Assembly: GCA_029582265.1 (NCBI GenBank)
Contig: CM055816.1
Location: 39,774,913 to 39,838,912, forward strand
Origin: Zoroaster sp. YZ-2022
Taxonomy: Eukaryota > Echinodermata > Asteroidea > Forcipulatida > Zoroasteridae
Length of the DNA: 64,000 bases
Direction of reading: 5' to 3'
Shown one piece after another: positions 1-12,349 of the stretch (position 1 is the stretch's first letter; every line of letters starts with the position of its first letter). The position numbers and the translations under genes are program-made. The notes under the pieces are model-generated. The model saw nothing but the letters and a program-made list of their open reading frames with translations. It had not been told where the DNA came from and did no database searches.

Positions 1-2690
1 AATTTCGCTGCATATTGACATTTTGAAAATGAAATAAAGATGGGCATTTATGAATGGAAATGAAAGTCACACTTCGGGTCGTGGCCAGCTTGTTACACTC
101 TATATTTAAACGAGCAAATAGTGGCAATGCGTTCAGATGTTATCTATCACAAGAATTTGTTTTGAAAATTAATTTACCAATTTGAATTAAACGATAGAGC
201 ATGAGACCGAAACAATTGAAGGGATGTTTTATACCATCTTCAACTTCACAACAAGTAAGTTTGATTTAAAAAAAAGCGATCATTGTGTTTTAGTTTTACG
301 AGATAACCAACCCACATTTTCTGTATTTCATATTACTACATTTCCAAGAATGTGTTGCAAATAAAATCATGCGAATCTGCTTCAATGTCGTATAATTGTA
401 TACGTTTGTCTCTCTGTGTTGAAATGCTGTTCTTTCAGTACTTTATTATGCATACACTATGTATCCATTTGTGGGGGGAAAATTGTTCTTTCAATATCGC
501 CAGTCTGATCTGGTAAACGTTAAAAATGAAGCTGGACTCTACTGCACGAACTGCTTGGGTCTTGAGTCAATTACTTCGACGGTCCGGGACATGTTACCCT
601 TATTTTTCATTAATACACTGCTACTGTAAATCTCAGCTCAAAGTTGCCGTTCAGAGTCTGAAATATCCTCAATATAAAAATTCTACTTTACAACGTCTTT
701 GCCAAGTCCTTTCCGCTGTTTCCATTCAAACAACCAAAACAGAAAACAAAACAATTAGAAGGGCTTTATTTACCACCATCTTCTTCCTGGGGACAAACAC
801 CGGCTCAGATGGGTAGCAAGTCCCAGACATAGTCCCCCAAGAAACGTGTGTTTTAGATTTGGTACCCACTTTTGAGTGCAGTGTTTAAGACTCGTATAAG
901 ACTTGTAAAAGTACAACAGACACAATAAGGGAATGGCAAAACAAGAAAACGAGGAAAGATTTGCCAAATCACACAAATGAACAAACGAACGACCAATAGG
1001 CTAGTCCAAAGAATGAACAAGCACTGTGGTGAAAGACTGAGATAGATGTAAAACTGATGGAGATTACCTGACGTAAATCACCTGGTAGGCCATAAAAATA
1101 TCTGTAAGGTCGACCATTGTACTTAATTGGTGGAAGCTCAATGGCTGAAAAGTAATGAGTAATGCATTCATTGTGAGGATTAATACCATAAATTACAAAT
1201 ATTATAATAATGGAATTATTAGGACAACGCCAATGTGCCCATTTTACTAGTCTATGACAACTCACCGATGTTATTCAGGTCTTTGCCTATAGGCCTACAT
1301 GTTTTTGTTGTGGGTCCATTTAAAAACGTTAAAAATTGTAGTTTATTATTTTATTTTGGCGTTGGGAAAATTAGGCGGGGGGAGGTATCCAGACATTTTG
1401 AAAATTAAGGAGAAATTGCCTCCTTGTTATTTTCTCTGTAGTTCAAAAATCTCATAAAATAGCCTTCGGCTGATTGTGAAAAAAGAGGGTGTGCATACAT
1501 AATTTTGAGCATTTTAAGTGTAATAATTATGGTGATAATCATTAGTAGAATCTTCATTAAGCCCTAGAATTTTCCACCTCCCACTCAGTCCAAGGCCTTT
1601 TTAATTCGCATTTTTTTATTTTAATTTAATTAGTTTTGTTTGTCGGGTGGGGGATACTTACTCTCGTCGCAAATATCTTCGTGTGTGCACATCACTGTGT
1701 TTTTATCAGTCAGCCTCGCTTTGGCTTGACTGTCAAGAAAGGGTCAGCAGTTCTTTTGAATCTTTCTAGAAATTGCAAAACACACGGTACGGCAATCAGT
1801 CACGTGCTATTATCACTTGAAATGATGTGATTTTTAAGGAGACTGCTTCATTTTCAGTATATACGGTACATTTACCCTCTTTATCAGGCTGTTAACTCAA
1901 TTACAATTATTCTTGGGTTGTGTATATGTTAAGACCATTATTAATTGGCCATACCCAGAGGTGGGGGTTGTACTACATATTTTGATCGGGGGAGTCACCC
2001 CCTCCCCAACCCCTCAGTTCAAATATTCTTCGAACAAACTCAGCAGAAGCACTCTGTATACTTTATATAACGCTGGAAATGATTGAAATTGTTAAACTTA
2101 AAACATAAAAAAAAAAAAAAAAATCCCGAGATCCACATTTCCCCCCAAATTTGGATAGGCCCTTACTGTTAATTTCAAGGGAAGAACGAAGCGTACAGGT
2201 TGCGGGGATTCCGTGTGGGAAGATGGTCCCGCTCGTGCACCCCGTATTTAATATTGCACCCCGTATTTCACCGTCATCAACATGGCGACAAAGATCAACA
2301 ATCACCTGTACGTGACCATCCTCCTCGTAGGCGTTGATAAAATAGAAACAGAAGAAGGACCCGACAAGATACTTTGCGGTCCTTATCTCACCTGTTTGAA
2401 GATGGACAAGATAGAAACGGCACCAGATGAAAATATCACATAAATATGCTTCCCAGCGATTTTGAGTTCCTCTTTCTCAATAAAAAGATTAACTTTCTCC
2501 AAAACACACCCGTTTTCAAACCAGCCAACATGCATGCCCTTTGTATTATTTCATTATATCGTAGGTATATAATTAATATTGTGATTTACAATAATCTCTG
2601 ATTAAATGAAGTTTAAATCGCCAGCAAGTAATTTTCACACTTTGCTTTGGTACTTCTATGTTTCTGTACTGTAAGCGGAACCTGCTTGCC
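1..2690. other. Gene-poor flank, nothing recognised
   Basis: No open reading frame here resembles a known protein; all are short and lack a domain signature. The stretch is AT-rich with a poly(A) run near 2107-2122 and a small internal duplication of GCACCCCGTATTT near 2238-2272. I see no RNA gene or transposon end. Exons of a gene extending to the left cannot be excluded. Confidence 0.5.
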
Positions 2691-2691
2691 C

Positions 2692-2900
2692 AGTGGTGGT
2701 GGTGGTGGTGGTGGGGGTAGGCTTGGGCGGTTTTTCGGTAAAAACTGAGTAGTGACGGTATTTTTTTAAAAACCGAAATCGAACCGATGGATTTTTACTA
2801 TACCGAAAAACTGTCAAATTCGGTTTTCAATAAAATACCGCTGAAGGCCCTGCACCTTTAGGGGAAAAAATCAGAAAAGGCTTCATAAATTGTTGTTAAC
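2692..2900. repeat. (GGT)n microsatellite and hAT-like end
   Basis: A short GGT/GTG tract (about 2694-2714) abuts TAGGCTTGGGCGGTTTTTCGG at 2718. Its first twelve bases match the start of the hAT-type element at 23649. The following bases carry internal inverted motifs (CGGTTTT and AAAACCG). No matching right end was found, so this is probably a truncated or decayed element. Confidence 0.4.
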
Positions 2901-3504
2901 GATAACGATGACGGTATTTCCCGTGACAAAGGCATTACGCCCTAATCTCATGTACCATGTGTGGCTGCTTGTTTAACCTCTATGGAGTGCGCCCCTGGGT
3001 CGCACAGCCTCACTGTGCTTGTAAACATAATTTTTGGGGGAAAACAATTGCGAGTTGATACAAACATTTCTTGCAGTCTAAATAAATTAAAATTAATAAT
3101 GGTACATCGTACCATAGTACATGAACCTTTTTGTTGATGCTGTTGTAATGCATGGTGAAATGGAATACGCATAGCCGCTTATTGGGTATAACATCTTTGG
3201 AAATCGTTATGTGGAAAATTAGCCCAATGTATGTCCCAACTATACTATAGATTGGCCCTTCCAAACTATAGTCGGGCCCCTTCCAGTGAAGTTGGGAGGG
3301 CCAAAGTACAGTGGGCCAGGGTGAAACTAAAGTGTGGGAAAAGGGGTCATTTGTGTTTGTGCCATATTTTATTTCTTTTACATGTTTTAGGTTGCTAAGA
3401 TCCCCTACGACTATTTTTATAAAATAAAAATTAAACTCCAATTAAAATTTAATGACTGTAGAACCACCTTACAATCTATCAAAAACAACTAAAAAACTTG
3501 CTGG

Positions 3505-3873
3505 TAAGGGCGTGTGCTGGCCGGGTATCCAGATACCCTGCTGAAACTCTCATTACCCGGTTCCATTTGTCGGTTCCAATTACCCGTAAAGGCACAAAAA
3601 TGGAAGCCTCAGATTTTTTGTTTAAAAAATGTGTGGGGGAATGGGGATGCTTCGTCGTATTTAATATAGAGGCGGGAAATTATTACAGTAAGTCCACATT
3701 TATTATGACTCTAATAAAACAAGAGAATATTGTATTCATATTGGTTATTTTATACATTCGGCATTATGTGTTTTTACAAAATTGTTTACGGGTACCCTGA
3801 AGATTTACGAGTATCTGAATGTTTCCAATTTCGGGTATCCGGTCCCCGAAATAACCGAAAACACACAGTCTTA
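3505..3873. mobile_element. hAT-type MITE, 369 bp
   Basis: The element begins TAAGGGCGTGTG and ends CACACAGTCTTA, imperfect terminal inverted repeats. Both sides carry the same 8-bp target duplication, CTTGCTGG, at 3497-3504 and 3874-3881. An 8-bp duplication is the hallmark of hAT transposition. Subterminal GGGTATCC motifs occur on both sides and recur at the ends of the larger element at 15581-17956, so the two are related. There is no transposase, so it is non-autonomous. Confidence 0.8.
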
Positions 3874-4072
3874 CTTGCTGGTAATAAATTTAAAATTGCC
3901 AGTGTGAGCTTTTGACAGAAGCTATCGTTATGTAAATTGAAGTAAACCCACTGCGGGATCTATATTTTATCAAAATTCCCTAAATTAGCTTTCTGATTTC
4001 ATCAGCAAAAACCAAGGAATTTGGTTAAAAAATTATAAAACATAGCTCACAATTGGACATTGTTTCATACAG

Positions 4073-4074
4073 AA

Positions 4075-4137
<63 letters not shown>

Positions 4138-4195
4138 ACGAAATAAACGAAATAAACGAAATAAACGAAATAAACGAAATAAACGAAATAAAAAT
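4073..4195. repeat. (AAAT)n then (CGAAATAAA)n microsatellite
   Basis: About 66 bases of AAAT repeats grade into a 9-bp CGAAATAAA repeat. The tract directly precedes the 5' end of a truncated LINE copy, and a similar AAAT tract lies between the two LINE copies at 5806-5858. Confidence 0.9.
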
Positions 4196-4270
4196 ACTAC
4201 CACCTTTTATAATGATCTTTTATTAGCCTTTCTCAAAGCTGGAGGCACCTTAGAACGTAATTTTTCTTGT

Positions 4271-5240
4271 GTGTTAGAGTGTAGAGAAATCCCTTTGTGG
4301 GATAATATTGTTGTTACGACTGATGATACTGTTTTTAATAGTCCTGTGCTCAAGTCGAATGGGTTTTTTCACGTCAAAGATGTCGTTTGTCATAATCGTT
4401 TAATTGCCTTTCAGGAAGTTGCCAGTAAATGTAATATTTTGAATATTAATGCCGGAAAAATTATTAGTCGTCTTGATAAACACATTGATCATTCTTTAAT
4501 CCAAGACGAACGAAAGGGGCCACCTAACCGGGTATGTAACTGGCTCACTGTTACTGATGTAAATAACAATTGTCCTATTAATATTACCGATACTAATGCT
4601 AAATTTATTTATAGAAATCTCGTTTTAATACAATTTACTAAACCTGCTGTTCAAGATGTGTGGCAAAATATTCTTCATATCAGTAGCAACTTAGAGTGGG
4701 ATAAGATATGGAATAATATATGGAAGAATTTCTTAATGGATTCCGAGGATAAGAATTTTTTGTACAAACTTAGATTTCGCATTTTGCCGACTAGGAATAT
4801 TTTACACAAAATTGGTAAAATTAATGACGTCCAGTGTCCGCTCTGTAATACTGAAAATGAAACTCACGAGCATCTTTTTATCTATTGTAGTCGTACTTTA
4901 AATGCTTGGATTTATATAGAACATTTATTGAAAAAACTCACTAAAAACAAGTTTTTTTTATCTTAACGATTGTAACAGAATTCTGGGACTTAATTTAAAG
5001 CCAGTTCAAGGAATTATAGTTTGTAAAATGCTCCGTGAAATTTGGAATTCTAGATGTAAAATTATTTTTGACAAACATTACAAGCATATGGACCTTGTTG
5101 CACAGTTTAAACAGAATATGAAACGTTTTTTAGTTTTGGAAAAAAACAGACTTCATAAAAAATTATTTAAAACTTACTACACAAAAAACAATGTTCTATG
5201 CTCTTTAGATGAGCAAAACCAAATTCATTTTGATTACTAA
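4271..5240 (+). pseudogene. LINE ORF2 C-terminus with zinc knuckle
   Basis: The reading frame 4271-4966 encodes the C-terminal part of a LINE ORF2 protein. It contains the CPLCNTENETHEHLFIYC motif, a CCHC-type knuckle typical of the C-terminus of L1/Tx1-clade reverse transcriptases. A frameshift near 4960 interrupts it, and the last 70 residues continue in another frame at 5028-5240, ending in a TAA. The homologous part of copy 2 is 10730-11640. Endonuclease and reverse transcriptase domains are absent, so the copy is dead. Confidence 0.85.
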
Positions 5241-5763
5241 TTGTGTGTCTCCTCTTGTATTTTGTTGAGATATACTGTATGAGTTATATCATGTGTATAT
5301 ATTTTGTAAGTATTATATATTTTTTTGATGATTAATGTGTAATTGATTGATTGTGTTAGCTTATCGTACAAATTACGTGTATTTATTTTGTGTTTTTTCT
5401 AATGTATATATTTTGTTGCTCATTTCTAAAGTATCAACGAATGTCTTGAATATATTTGTTTTCATTATGTATATATGAGTATTGTAAGTGACGTATTTGG
5501 TAATGTAATGTGATGTTAGTTATATATAAATATTTATATGTACTTTTGTATGAAGATTATTTATGTATATCTGTATTTTTGATTTGTTTATTTATTATTG
5601 TTTGTTACCTTTTGGTTGCTTTATTCAGTTATTCATTATTTGTATTAGTTATTGTTCATTATTACTATTTTTCATTATTTTCATTATAAAATTCTTGTTT
5701 ATATATATAATTTTAATTGTATATATTGTACTTATGTATGTACATTTGTGGTGAAAGAAGTTG

Positions 5764-5792
5764 AATAAATGGAGTTTTATAACTCCACTTTC
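5764..5792 (+). other. LINE 3' terminal hairpin
   Basis: GGAGTTTTATAACTCC at 5771-5786 forms a 6-bp stem and sits just before the A-rich tail, after an AATAAA at 5764-5769. Copy 2 has the counterpart GGAGTCGTATAACTCC at 11806-11821, where the outer five pairs are kept. Its conservation at the extreme 3' end suggests recognition by the element's own reverse transcriptase. Confidence 0.6.
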
Positions 5793-5794
5793 AC

Positions 5795-5847
<53 letters not shown>

Positions 5848-6043
5848 TAAATAAATAGCGTTCGTCGGCGCAAGACGTGTTTCGAATTCGCTCCTCGAAT
5901 TTGCTTTTATTTATACCTATTTGTGCTTCTTACCTTTCTACAAGAGTCATATTCATCTTTAATTGTGAGTAGAGACTAATACGAGATATATTTGGTGCTA
6001 TTTTTGATCTGTTAAAGGCCTCTTTGGCCTGTTTTCGACAACC

Positions 6044-7620
6044 ATGTATCGTGGTCGTACAACGGGACGACCATCATGGGCAGCCATGTTAAGACCCCAG
6101 GGCTCGGTCACGCTGAAACGCCAGAACACAATACGTTTCAATGCACGCCATATAAAGAATCTTTCAGCAAAAGAGGTGTATGACGCAATCAACAGTGAGG
6201 TAGGCACCGTAGAAACAATAAAGTGCATCGCCCCACTGGACAGTGGTTGGTATAATGTAACATTTGACAATGACGTCGATTGTGAATGCGTGGCAAGAAC
6301 CGGCATCTTCTTGAAAGGAGTGAGAGAGGAATGTGAACGCGCCAATGTCCTCAATTCTGTAGTGGTCTATGTTAAAGCACCATATGAAATGACCGATGCC
6401 GTTGTGGCAAGTGCTTTGATGCAATATGGTACAGCAGCTAACATCAGACGTCAAACACACGACTTCGACAGCCACGTAGAAACAGGAGTCCGCAGTATCT
6501 TACTTAAGAACATTAAGAAACCTGTACCTAGCTTCATCAAGGTTGGCGGGTACACACTACCAGTGCGACATCGAGGACAGGAGAAGACGTGCAAGATTTG
6601 TAGTCAACCCGGTCACTTCGCCCGCGATTGCGACCTGAAAGGGAGGTGTCTAATATGTGGTAGCGTCATACATCGAGCTGCTTGGCACAGATTCAACGAC
6701 AATGACAAAGACGAACAAACATCAGAATTTAACGAAGGAAGCGGCGAAGAAACAGATGGAGAAATTTCAGACGGGGAACAAGAAGCGAGACCAGCAGAAA
6801 GAGAGAATGCTAATGATAAAGACAACCAGGAAGAAACCCAGAAAACGGGAGACGCAATGGACGAAGAAAGCAGCCACAGAATGCAACCAAAACCAATGAG
6901 TTTTTGGGGCGAAGCAATGATGGCAAACGACACGAGAAAACGCAAAGCTAGCAACAGTGAAGAGGAGGAGGAGGTAAGGAAAGTCTCTAGAGATGACGAA
7001 GTAACAGATGAAGAGAGCGAACCAGAAAACATTGAGATCGACCAAGAAAAAACGGAAGTAGGCTAGTCCACACACCAGAAACACAGGAGGTAGAAGTGCG
7101 AGAAATGAAGGAGACAGACCCCTACACAGATAACCAGAAAGAGTCGGATGATGAAGCCGATTTTGTCCCATACGTCAGATATGGGATGCAACGTTTTCGC
7201 AAAAAGCGTACTTCATGGGAAAGGAAAACTACCTAAGGAGCCACGTCGCCACCAGTCGCATCTAACAAACCTGACAAACCTGACAAATCCAGTCAATCTA
7301 GCCATGTAGGTCACACGAGCAAAAACAGTCAATCCAGCAAGTCTAAGTTAAGCCAATCTGCACAGTCCAAGCCAAGTCAGTCCAGTCAGTCTCATAAGCC
7401 CGACTCAAGCCAGACCAGCCATCACGAGACAAGCCAGACAAGCCAAACCAGGAAAAGCAAGAACACTCGGCCTGATTGTGAACAGACTGCCCAATCCAAA
7501 ACGGACCATGGCCAGTCCGGCCAGCGCGAAAAGAACCAAGCAAGCCAGATGAAGCCTAACGCCTCCATCCAACCCGACTACCCGACCAATAAAGGAAGGG
7601 GCAGAGGACGATCAAAATAG
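6044..7620 (+). pseudogene. LINE ORF1 (CCHC nucleocapsid-like), frameshifted
   Basis: The 340-residue frame 6044-7066 encodes an ORF1 protein with a probable RNA-binding fold in the first half and a zinc knuckle, CKICSQPGHFARDC, followed by a second Cys-rich segment (CLICGS) around residues 185-212. An acidic, Glu-rich segment follows. After the stop at 7064-7066 coding continues in another frame (7072 to about 7233). A further stop then leads into a Ser/Gln-rich tail (SQSSQS-type repeats) ending RGRGRSK at 7620. The original protein was therefore about 520 residues. ORF1 proteins coat the LINE RNA and act as chaperones during retrotransposition. Two disruptions make this copy a pseudogene. 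Confidence 0.85.
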
Positions 7621-7671
7621 ATAAGTTTTCCTTCCATTCACTGGGTTTATGAGGAACTTACAAATTACTTT

Positions 7672-10600
7672 TTGTCTTTGCATGGTTTTTCTGTAGCCTC
7701 GGTCAACATCAACGGCCTAAGAAACAATCTAAAACGTAAAGTTCTCTTTGATTATCTAGAACGTAGAAAATTTAGCTTAATTCTCATCCAAGAAACTCAC
7801 AGTGAATATAACGATGAAGTGGAGTGCTATGAACAGTGGAATGGTAAAATGTCGACAATCTAAAGGGGTTGCTATACTCACTTCCTACAAATCAGGTTTA
7901 GATCTTTGCAATGTTGATAAAGATGAAGAAGGCCGATGGGTTAAAGGAGAACTCTAATTGGGAAATAATTGTATCAATATAGCCTCTGTGTATGCTCCTA
8001 ATGAGATTTCTGCCAGATCCAAATTTTGTTGATTGTATTGATAATGAAAATGATTGGATTGTTGGAGGAGACTTTAACTGTAATATTGACAGTGACAAAA
8101 CTAAAGATGTGAGCAAAACAATTCTCAGAAATGTTCTTAATGAAAAAGATCTCTATGATGTATGGCGTACTACTTACCCTGAAGATCCCGGGTACACACA
8201 GTATCATAAAGCCACCAAACAAGCGAGCAGAATTGATTACTTATTTATTTCTCCAGCAATCCTGAATAATATTATTGATGTTGGCGTTAACCCTTTGGGG
8301 TTATCAGATCATTATATTGTCTCCTTAAAATTGGAAGACTCTCACACCCTTCATGGGCAGGGTAGATGGATATGTAACAACAGTCTCCTTAACGATGAAG
8401 ATTGCGTTTTTAGAATCGATATTTTTTGGAAATTTTGGCATGGTCAGAAAGATTATTACGATTCCTTGGCCGATTGGTGGGAATGGGGTAAAATTAGAAT
8501 TAAAGAGATTATTAAAGAGTACGGTAAAGAAAAAAGTTGGAAACTTAAACAACAAAATGATCTCCAAAGACGCTATAACGATTTAATTAGTAGCCCGGAA
8601 GGTGCCGAGCCTGAAGATATCAAAGACTTAGAAACTCAAATGAAAAAGTATGAAATTAACGAATGGGAAAAGGCGCAAATCAGAACCCGTAACATCATGA
8701 AAGTTGACGGTGAAAAACCTTCTAAATTTTTCCTGCAATTAGAGAAAAAACAAGTTAACAGTACTAAAATGGACAAACTTCTCAATGTTGAAGGTAAAAT
8801 GGTTGATAATATTGATATGTTTAAATGCGCTAATACTTTGTATGGTAATTTGTACAATTCAGAAGACATTTCCATATTTCATCTGAATGAAATAATTACC
8901 AATATTGAAGATAAAGAAATTCCTTACGACAAATATTCTAATCTTGAGATCACTGAAGAAGTCAAAATTGCTCTTTCTCAGATGAATAAAAATAAATCCC
9001 CAGGTCTGGGCGGTTTAACTGTTGAGTTCTATCAAACCTTTTGGGAAACCATCGGTTCTGATATTTTAGAAGTTTTTAATTACTGTTTCCAATCGGGCTC
9101 CCTTTGTCAGTCGATGAACAGTGCTATTATTAAACTCATTTACAAAAATTCGGGCAACAGACATGAATTAAAAAACTGGAGACCTATTAGTTTACTGAAT
9201 GTTGACTATAAAATTCTTTCTAAGGTCATCACTAATAGATTGAAAACTATCATGCCTTTTCTCGTTGGAGAGGAACAAACCTGTGGGGTTATCGGGAGGA
9301 AGATGCATGATAACCTTATGCTTCTTCGTGACATTATTGACTATGCCAATTGGGAGAATCTTGATGCTGCTTTAATTAGCGTTGATCAAGAGAAGGCTTT
9401 TGACCGTATTAACTGGAATTATATGTTTACTGTTATGTATAAAATTAATGTTCCTCCTAGCCTCATTAAGTGGATTAAGCTTTTGTACAGTAACCCTAGT
9501 AGTCATATCATTATCAATAATTATATCGGTTCCCCTCTTCAAGTAAAAAGAGGAATAAGACAAGGTTGTCCATTATCTCCACTTCTGTATGCTATGTGCT
9601 GAAGGTCTTGCAGTTTTAATTAGAAATAATATTAATCTTAAAGGTATAGCTTGCCCAAGAGGAGAATGCAGTATTCGATTAATTCAACATGCTGATGACA
9701 CTAGTCTCTTTGTCAGTAGTAATAATGATTTTAGTGTTATTAGTGATATTCTTGAGACATATTGTAGAGGCAGTGGCTCTAAAATTAATGTTGATAAATC
9801 TAAAGGTCTGTGGTTGGGGAATTGGAAAGACAGAAAAGATAAACCTTGTAATTTTAGTAGGGACAATAAGTAAAAAATTATAGGTATCATTGTTGGTAAT
9901 GCGCTGGAGCCTGCTGATAATTGGAATCCCAGAATTAGTAAAATGCAATGTACACTTGACAAATGGTCCAAACGCAATTTAACACTTAACGGGAAAGTTG
10001 TTGTTGTCAATACTCTTGTAGGGGCTGGTATTAATTATCTTGGCAGTATAATCTGTTGCCCAGATGATCTAACTAAGAAAATGAGCAACATGATCTGGAA
10101 CTTCTTTTGGGATAAAAAAAAGAGATAAAATAAAAAAAAAAGACACTATCACAGGGTCCTAAAGGGTTAGGAGGGATGGGCCTCATCGATATCAATTGTA
10201 AGTTAATGAGCTTAAAGCTACAATGGTTATCTCGTTATTCTCGTGAAAATGGTAAATGGAAAATCCTTTTTGATTATTGGATACGTAAAGCTAGTGGAGC
10301 TAACCACTTAGAATGGTATATTTTTGCTAATGTAAAAAAACCTTTGAAAACTACAATTTTTTATATAGATGTAATTTCTGCCTTCAAAAAGCCGGAGGGA
10401 GATTAGAGTGTAATTTTTCTTCTTTGCTTGAATGTGGTGAGGTTATGGAATAACCTTATGGAATAACTCCAAAGCTACTAGCGCACCGAACTCAAGTTCT
10501 GGTGTTGCCAGCAGCAGGGTGTGGGTTCGAGCCCCGGTCGTGACACTTGTGTCCTTGAGCAAGGTTCTTAACCATAATTGCTTCGTCCTTCGGATGGGAC

Positions 10601-11640
10601 GTAAAGCCGTAGGTCCCGTGTGTTGTGTAATGCACGTAGAAGAATGCGCCTTGAGCACCACTTAGTTGGTGGATACGTGCGCTATATAAGTCCACACATT
10701 ATTATTATTATTATTATTATTATTAATTCAGTCCTAGAGAGCCCTACGCTTAAGTCTAATGGTTTTCATTATATTAAGGATATTAACCGTCATGGTGAAT
10801 TAATTACTTTTAAAGAAATTGCTAGTATTTGTAATATTAAGAATATAAATGCGGGGAGAATGGTAAGCAGAATCAAAAATCATATTGACTTTTCCTTAAT
10901 TAAGGAAAAAAGACAAGGGCCACCTAGTCAAGTCAGCAACTGTTTAATAATGGAGGATCAGAAAAATGATTCCATCCTTTTCATCAATGACACTAGCACC
11001 AAATCTATTTACAGACACATTATTTTGAGAAAATTCACCACCCCTAAGATTAAAAAAAAGTGGCAAGAAATCCTTCACCTCAGTTTTAATCTAGAATGGT
11101 ATAAAGTTTGGGATAATATATGGCAAAATCCTCTCATGGATCATGAAGACAAACAATTTTTATACAAACTCAGGTTTCGTGTTTATGCCACTAAAGATCT
11201 GTTATATAAGATTGGTATAGTTGATAATGTAATCTGTCCACTTTGTGAAACTGAGAATGAATCTCATGAACACCTGTTTATTTATTGTAGTCGCACTATG
11301 GATGCATGGATCTATATTGAACAACTTCTAAGACAATTCACGGGCAATAAGTTTCTATATCTGACTGATTCCGACAGAATACATGGTTATAACTTAAAGG
11401 GAGTCTAAGCAGTAATTGTATGTAAAATGCTTCGCCAAATTTGGAATATTAGGTGTGAAAAGGTTTTCAATAGTAGTTTAATTACGAAATCAATATCATT
11501 GCCAGATTTAAACAAACCCTGAAACTGTTTCTCTACTTCGAAAAGAAAAGGTTAAGTAAAGAGTTTTTTGTAAATTACTATACACGTAATTCTGCTTTGT
11601 GTCGTTGGGAAAGGGTGACCAAGTTATTTTTAGCCTTTAA
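7672..11640 (+). pseudogene. LINE ORF2: endonuclease-reverse transcriptase, broken
   Basis: The N-terminal APE-type endonuclease is split. SVNINGLRNN and LIQETHS (7672-7860) lie in one frame; GGDFNC, SRIDYLF and LSDHYIVS lie in the main frame 7992-9602. The reverse transcriptase follows, with LKNWRPISLLNVDYKILSK, DQEKAFDRI and GIRQGCPLSPLLYAMC, then a frameshift near 9600 and the catalytic block HADDTSLF, which corresponds to the usual FADD box (about 9690). Thumb and connection segments are spread over 9943-10406. After the SINE, the C-terminal knuckle CPLCETENESHEHLFIYC appears at 11236-11289. The enzyme would nick the target and prime cDNA synthesis there. At least five frameshifts or stops plus the SINE make it non-functional. 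Confidence 0.88.
10475..10725 (+). mobile_element. tRNA-derived SINE inside LINE copy 2
   Basis: The sequence begins AGCGCACCGAACTCAAG, has a B-box-like GGGTTCGAGCC, a conserved core (TCCTTGAGCAAGG, ACCATAATTGCTTCG, CGGATGGGACGTAAAGCCG), the 3' segment GTGCGCTATATAAGTCC and an (ATT)n tail. A near-identical copy is at 18751-18993. Compared with LINE copy 1, some 40 bases of LINE sequence are missing at the insertion point. The tRNA-like head is shorter than in the copy at 33435. Confidence 0.85.
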
Positions 11641-11792
11641 TTTTTGTTTTCATCTTTCCATCTTAATTTGATCTCTACTCTCATTATTTTTTAAATGTAT
11701 TATACCATAGCAAATTTTGTTTTTAGATACAACCTTTAATAATTTGAGTACTTATTGTTTTTGAGTATGTTATGTGAAATTTGTATTGAAGG

Positions 11793-11845
11793 TTACTGAA
11801 TAAACGGAGTCGTATAACTCCACATTCAAGAAAAAAAGAAAAAAA
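11793..11845 (+). other. LINE copy 2 3' end: AATAAA, hairpin, A-tail
   Basis: GAATAAACGGAGTCGTATAACTCC followed by an A-rich tail matches the 3' end of LINE copy 1 with scattered substitutions, defining the retrotransposon's 3' boundary. Confidence 0.7.
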
Positions 11846-12349
11846 AGTAGTGAAAACGACGTAGACCCTGGGAACAAGGTTGGGAACACAATCAGTGACC
11901 ATATTTTTTTAATTAACCTACGTTATATTACCAACAACAAAAATAGAAGTGCCTACAGACAATAATTATCAGAGAGCATAATTCAACCATCAACTGGCAA
12001 ATATTTTAATAATATGAAGTTAAACGCCTGGTGGCGCTATTAAAGAAATGTGGTGTTGCAAACTGCAATTAGAGGGCGCTATTTACATTAAACTGTAGCA
12101 GAATTTCCAAGATAAAGAAAGATAACCTAACGGTAACGTTATTCTTGTGTGTGTGATCAAGATGTTGTAAAGATGATTTTGCGACAGCTGAACTCCTGTT
12201 GATCCATGTACACTAGTGTGTGAAGTCATTGTGATCACAGTTGAGCCAACTTTCTGTCTAGATTGTGGTTAGAATAAGACAATGATAATACACCAAACTT
12301 ACCAAAGTCTGTAGTGTTGTGCACAGTTCAGATTTGTTGAAGCCACAAC
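11846..12349 (+). other. 5' flank and probable 5' UTR of the THAP gene
   Basis: About 500 bases between the LINE tail and the THAP start codon show no open frame or repeat I recognise. By position this should hold the promoter and 5' UTR. No clear TATA box is placed, so this is inference from position only. Confidence 0.3.

Larger units (their letters stand above)
4196..5858 (+). mobile_element. 5'-truncated Tx1/L1-like LINE, copy 1
   Basis: Only the 3' quarter of a non-LTR retrotransposon remains: the end of ORF2, a 3' UTR and an A-rich tail grading into AAAT repeats. The sequence around 4200-4330 aligns with 10370-10450 of the neighbouring near-full-length copy, which shows the truncation point. 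The orientation is the same as copy 2, so the two stand head to tail. Truncation at the 5' end is the usual outcome of target-primed reverse transcription. Confidence 0.85.
5859..11845 (+). mobile_element. Near-full-length Tx1/L1-like LINE, copy 2
   Basis: This non-LTR retrotransposon has a 5' UTR (about 5859-6043), ORF1 with a nucleic-acid-binding zinc knuckle, ORF2 with an endonuclease, a reverse transcriptase and a C-terminal knuckle, and a 3' UTR ending in a hairpin and A-rich tail. The order and motifs fit the L1/Tx1 group. A SINE interrupts it at 10475-10725. Several frameshifts and stops show it is no longer autonomous. Its left edge lies directly on the AAAT tail of copy 1. I could not find a clear target-site duplication. 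Confidence 0.85.

Noticed and set aside
5563..5873. Frames of Ile/Leu/Phe/Tyr-rich residues that look like membrane proteins.
   Set aside because: They arise from the AT-rich 3' UTR and AAAT tail of LINE copy 1.
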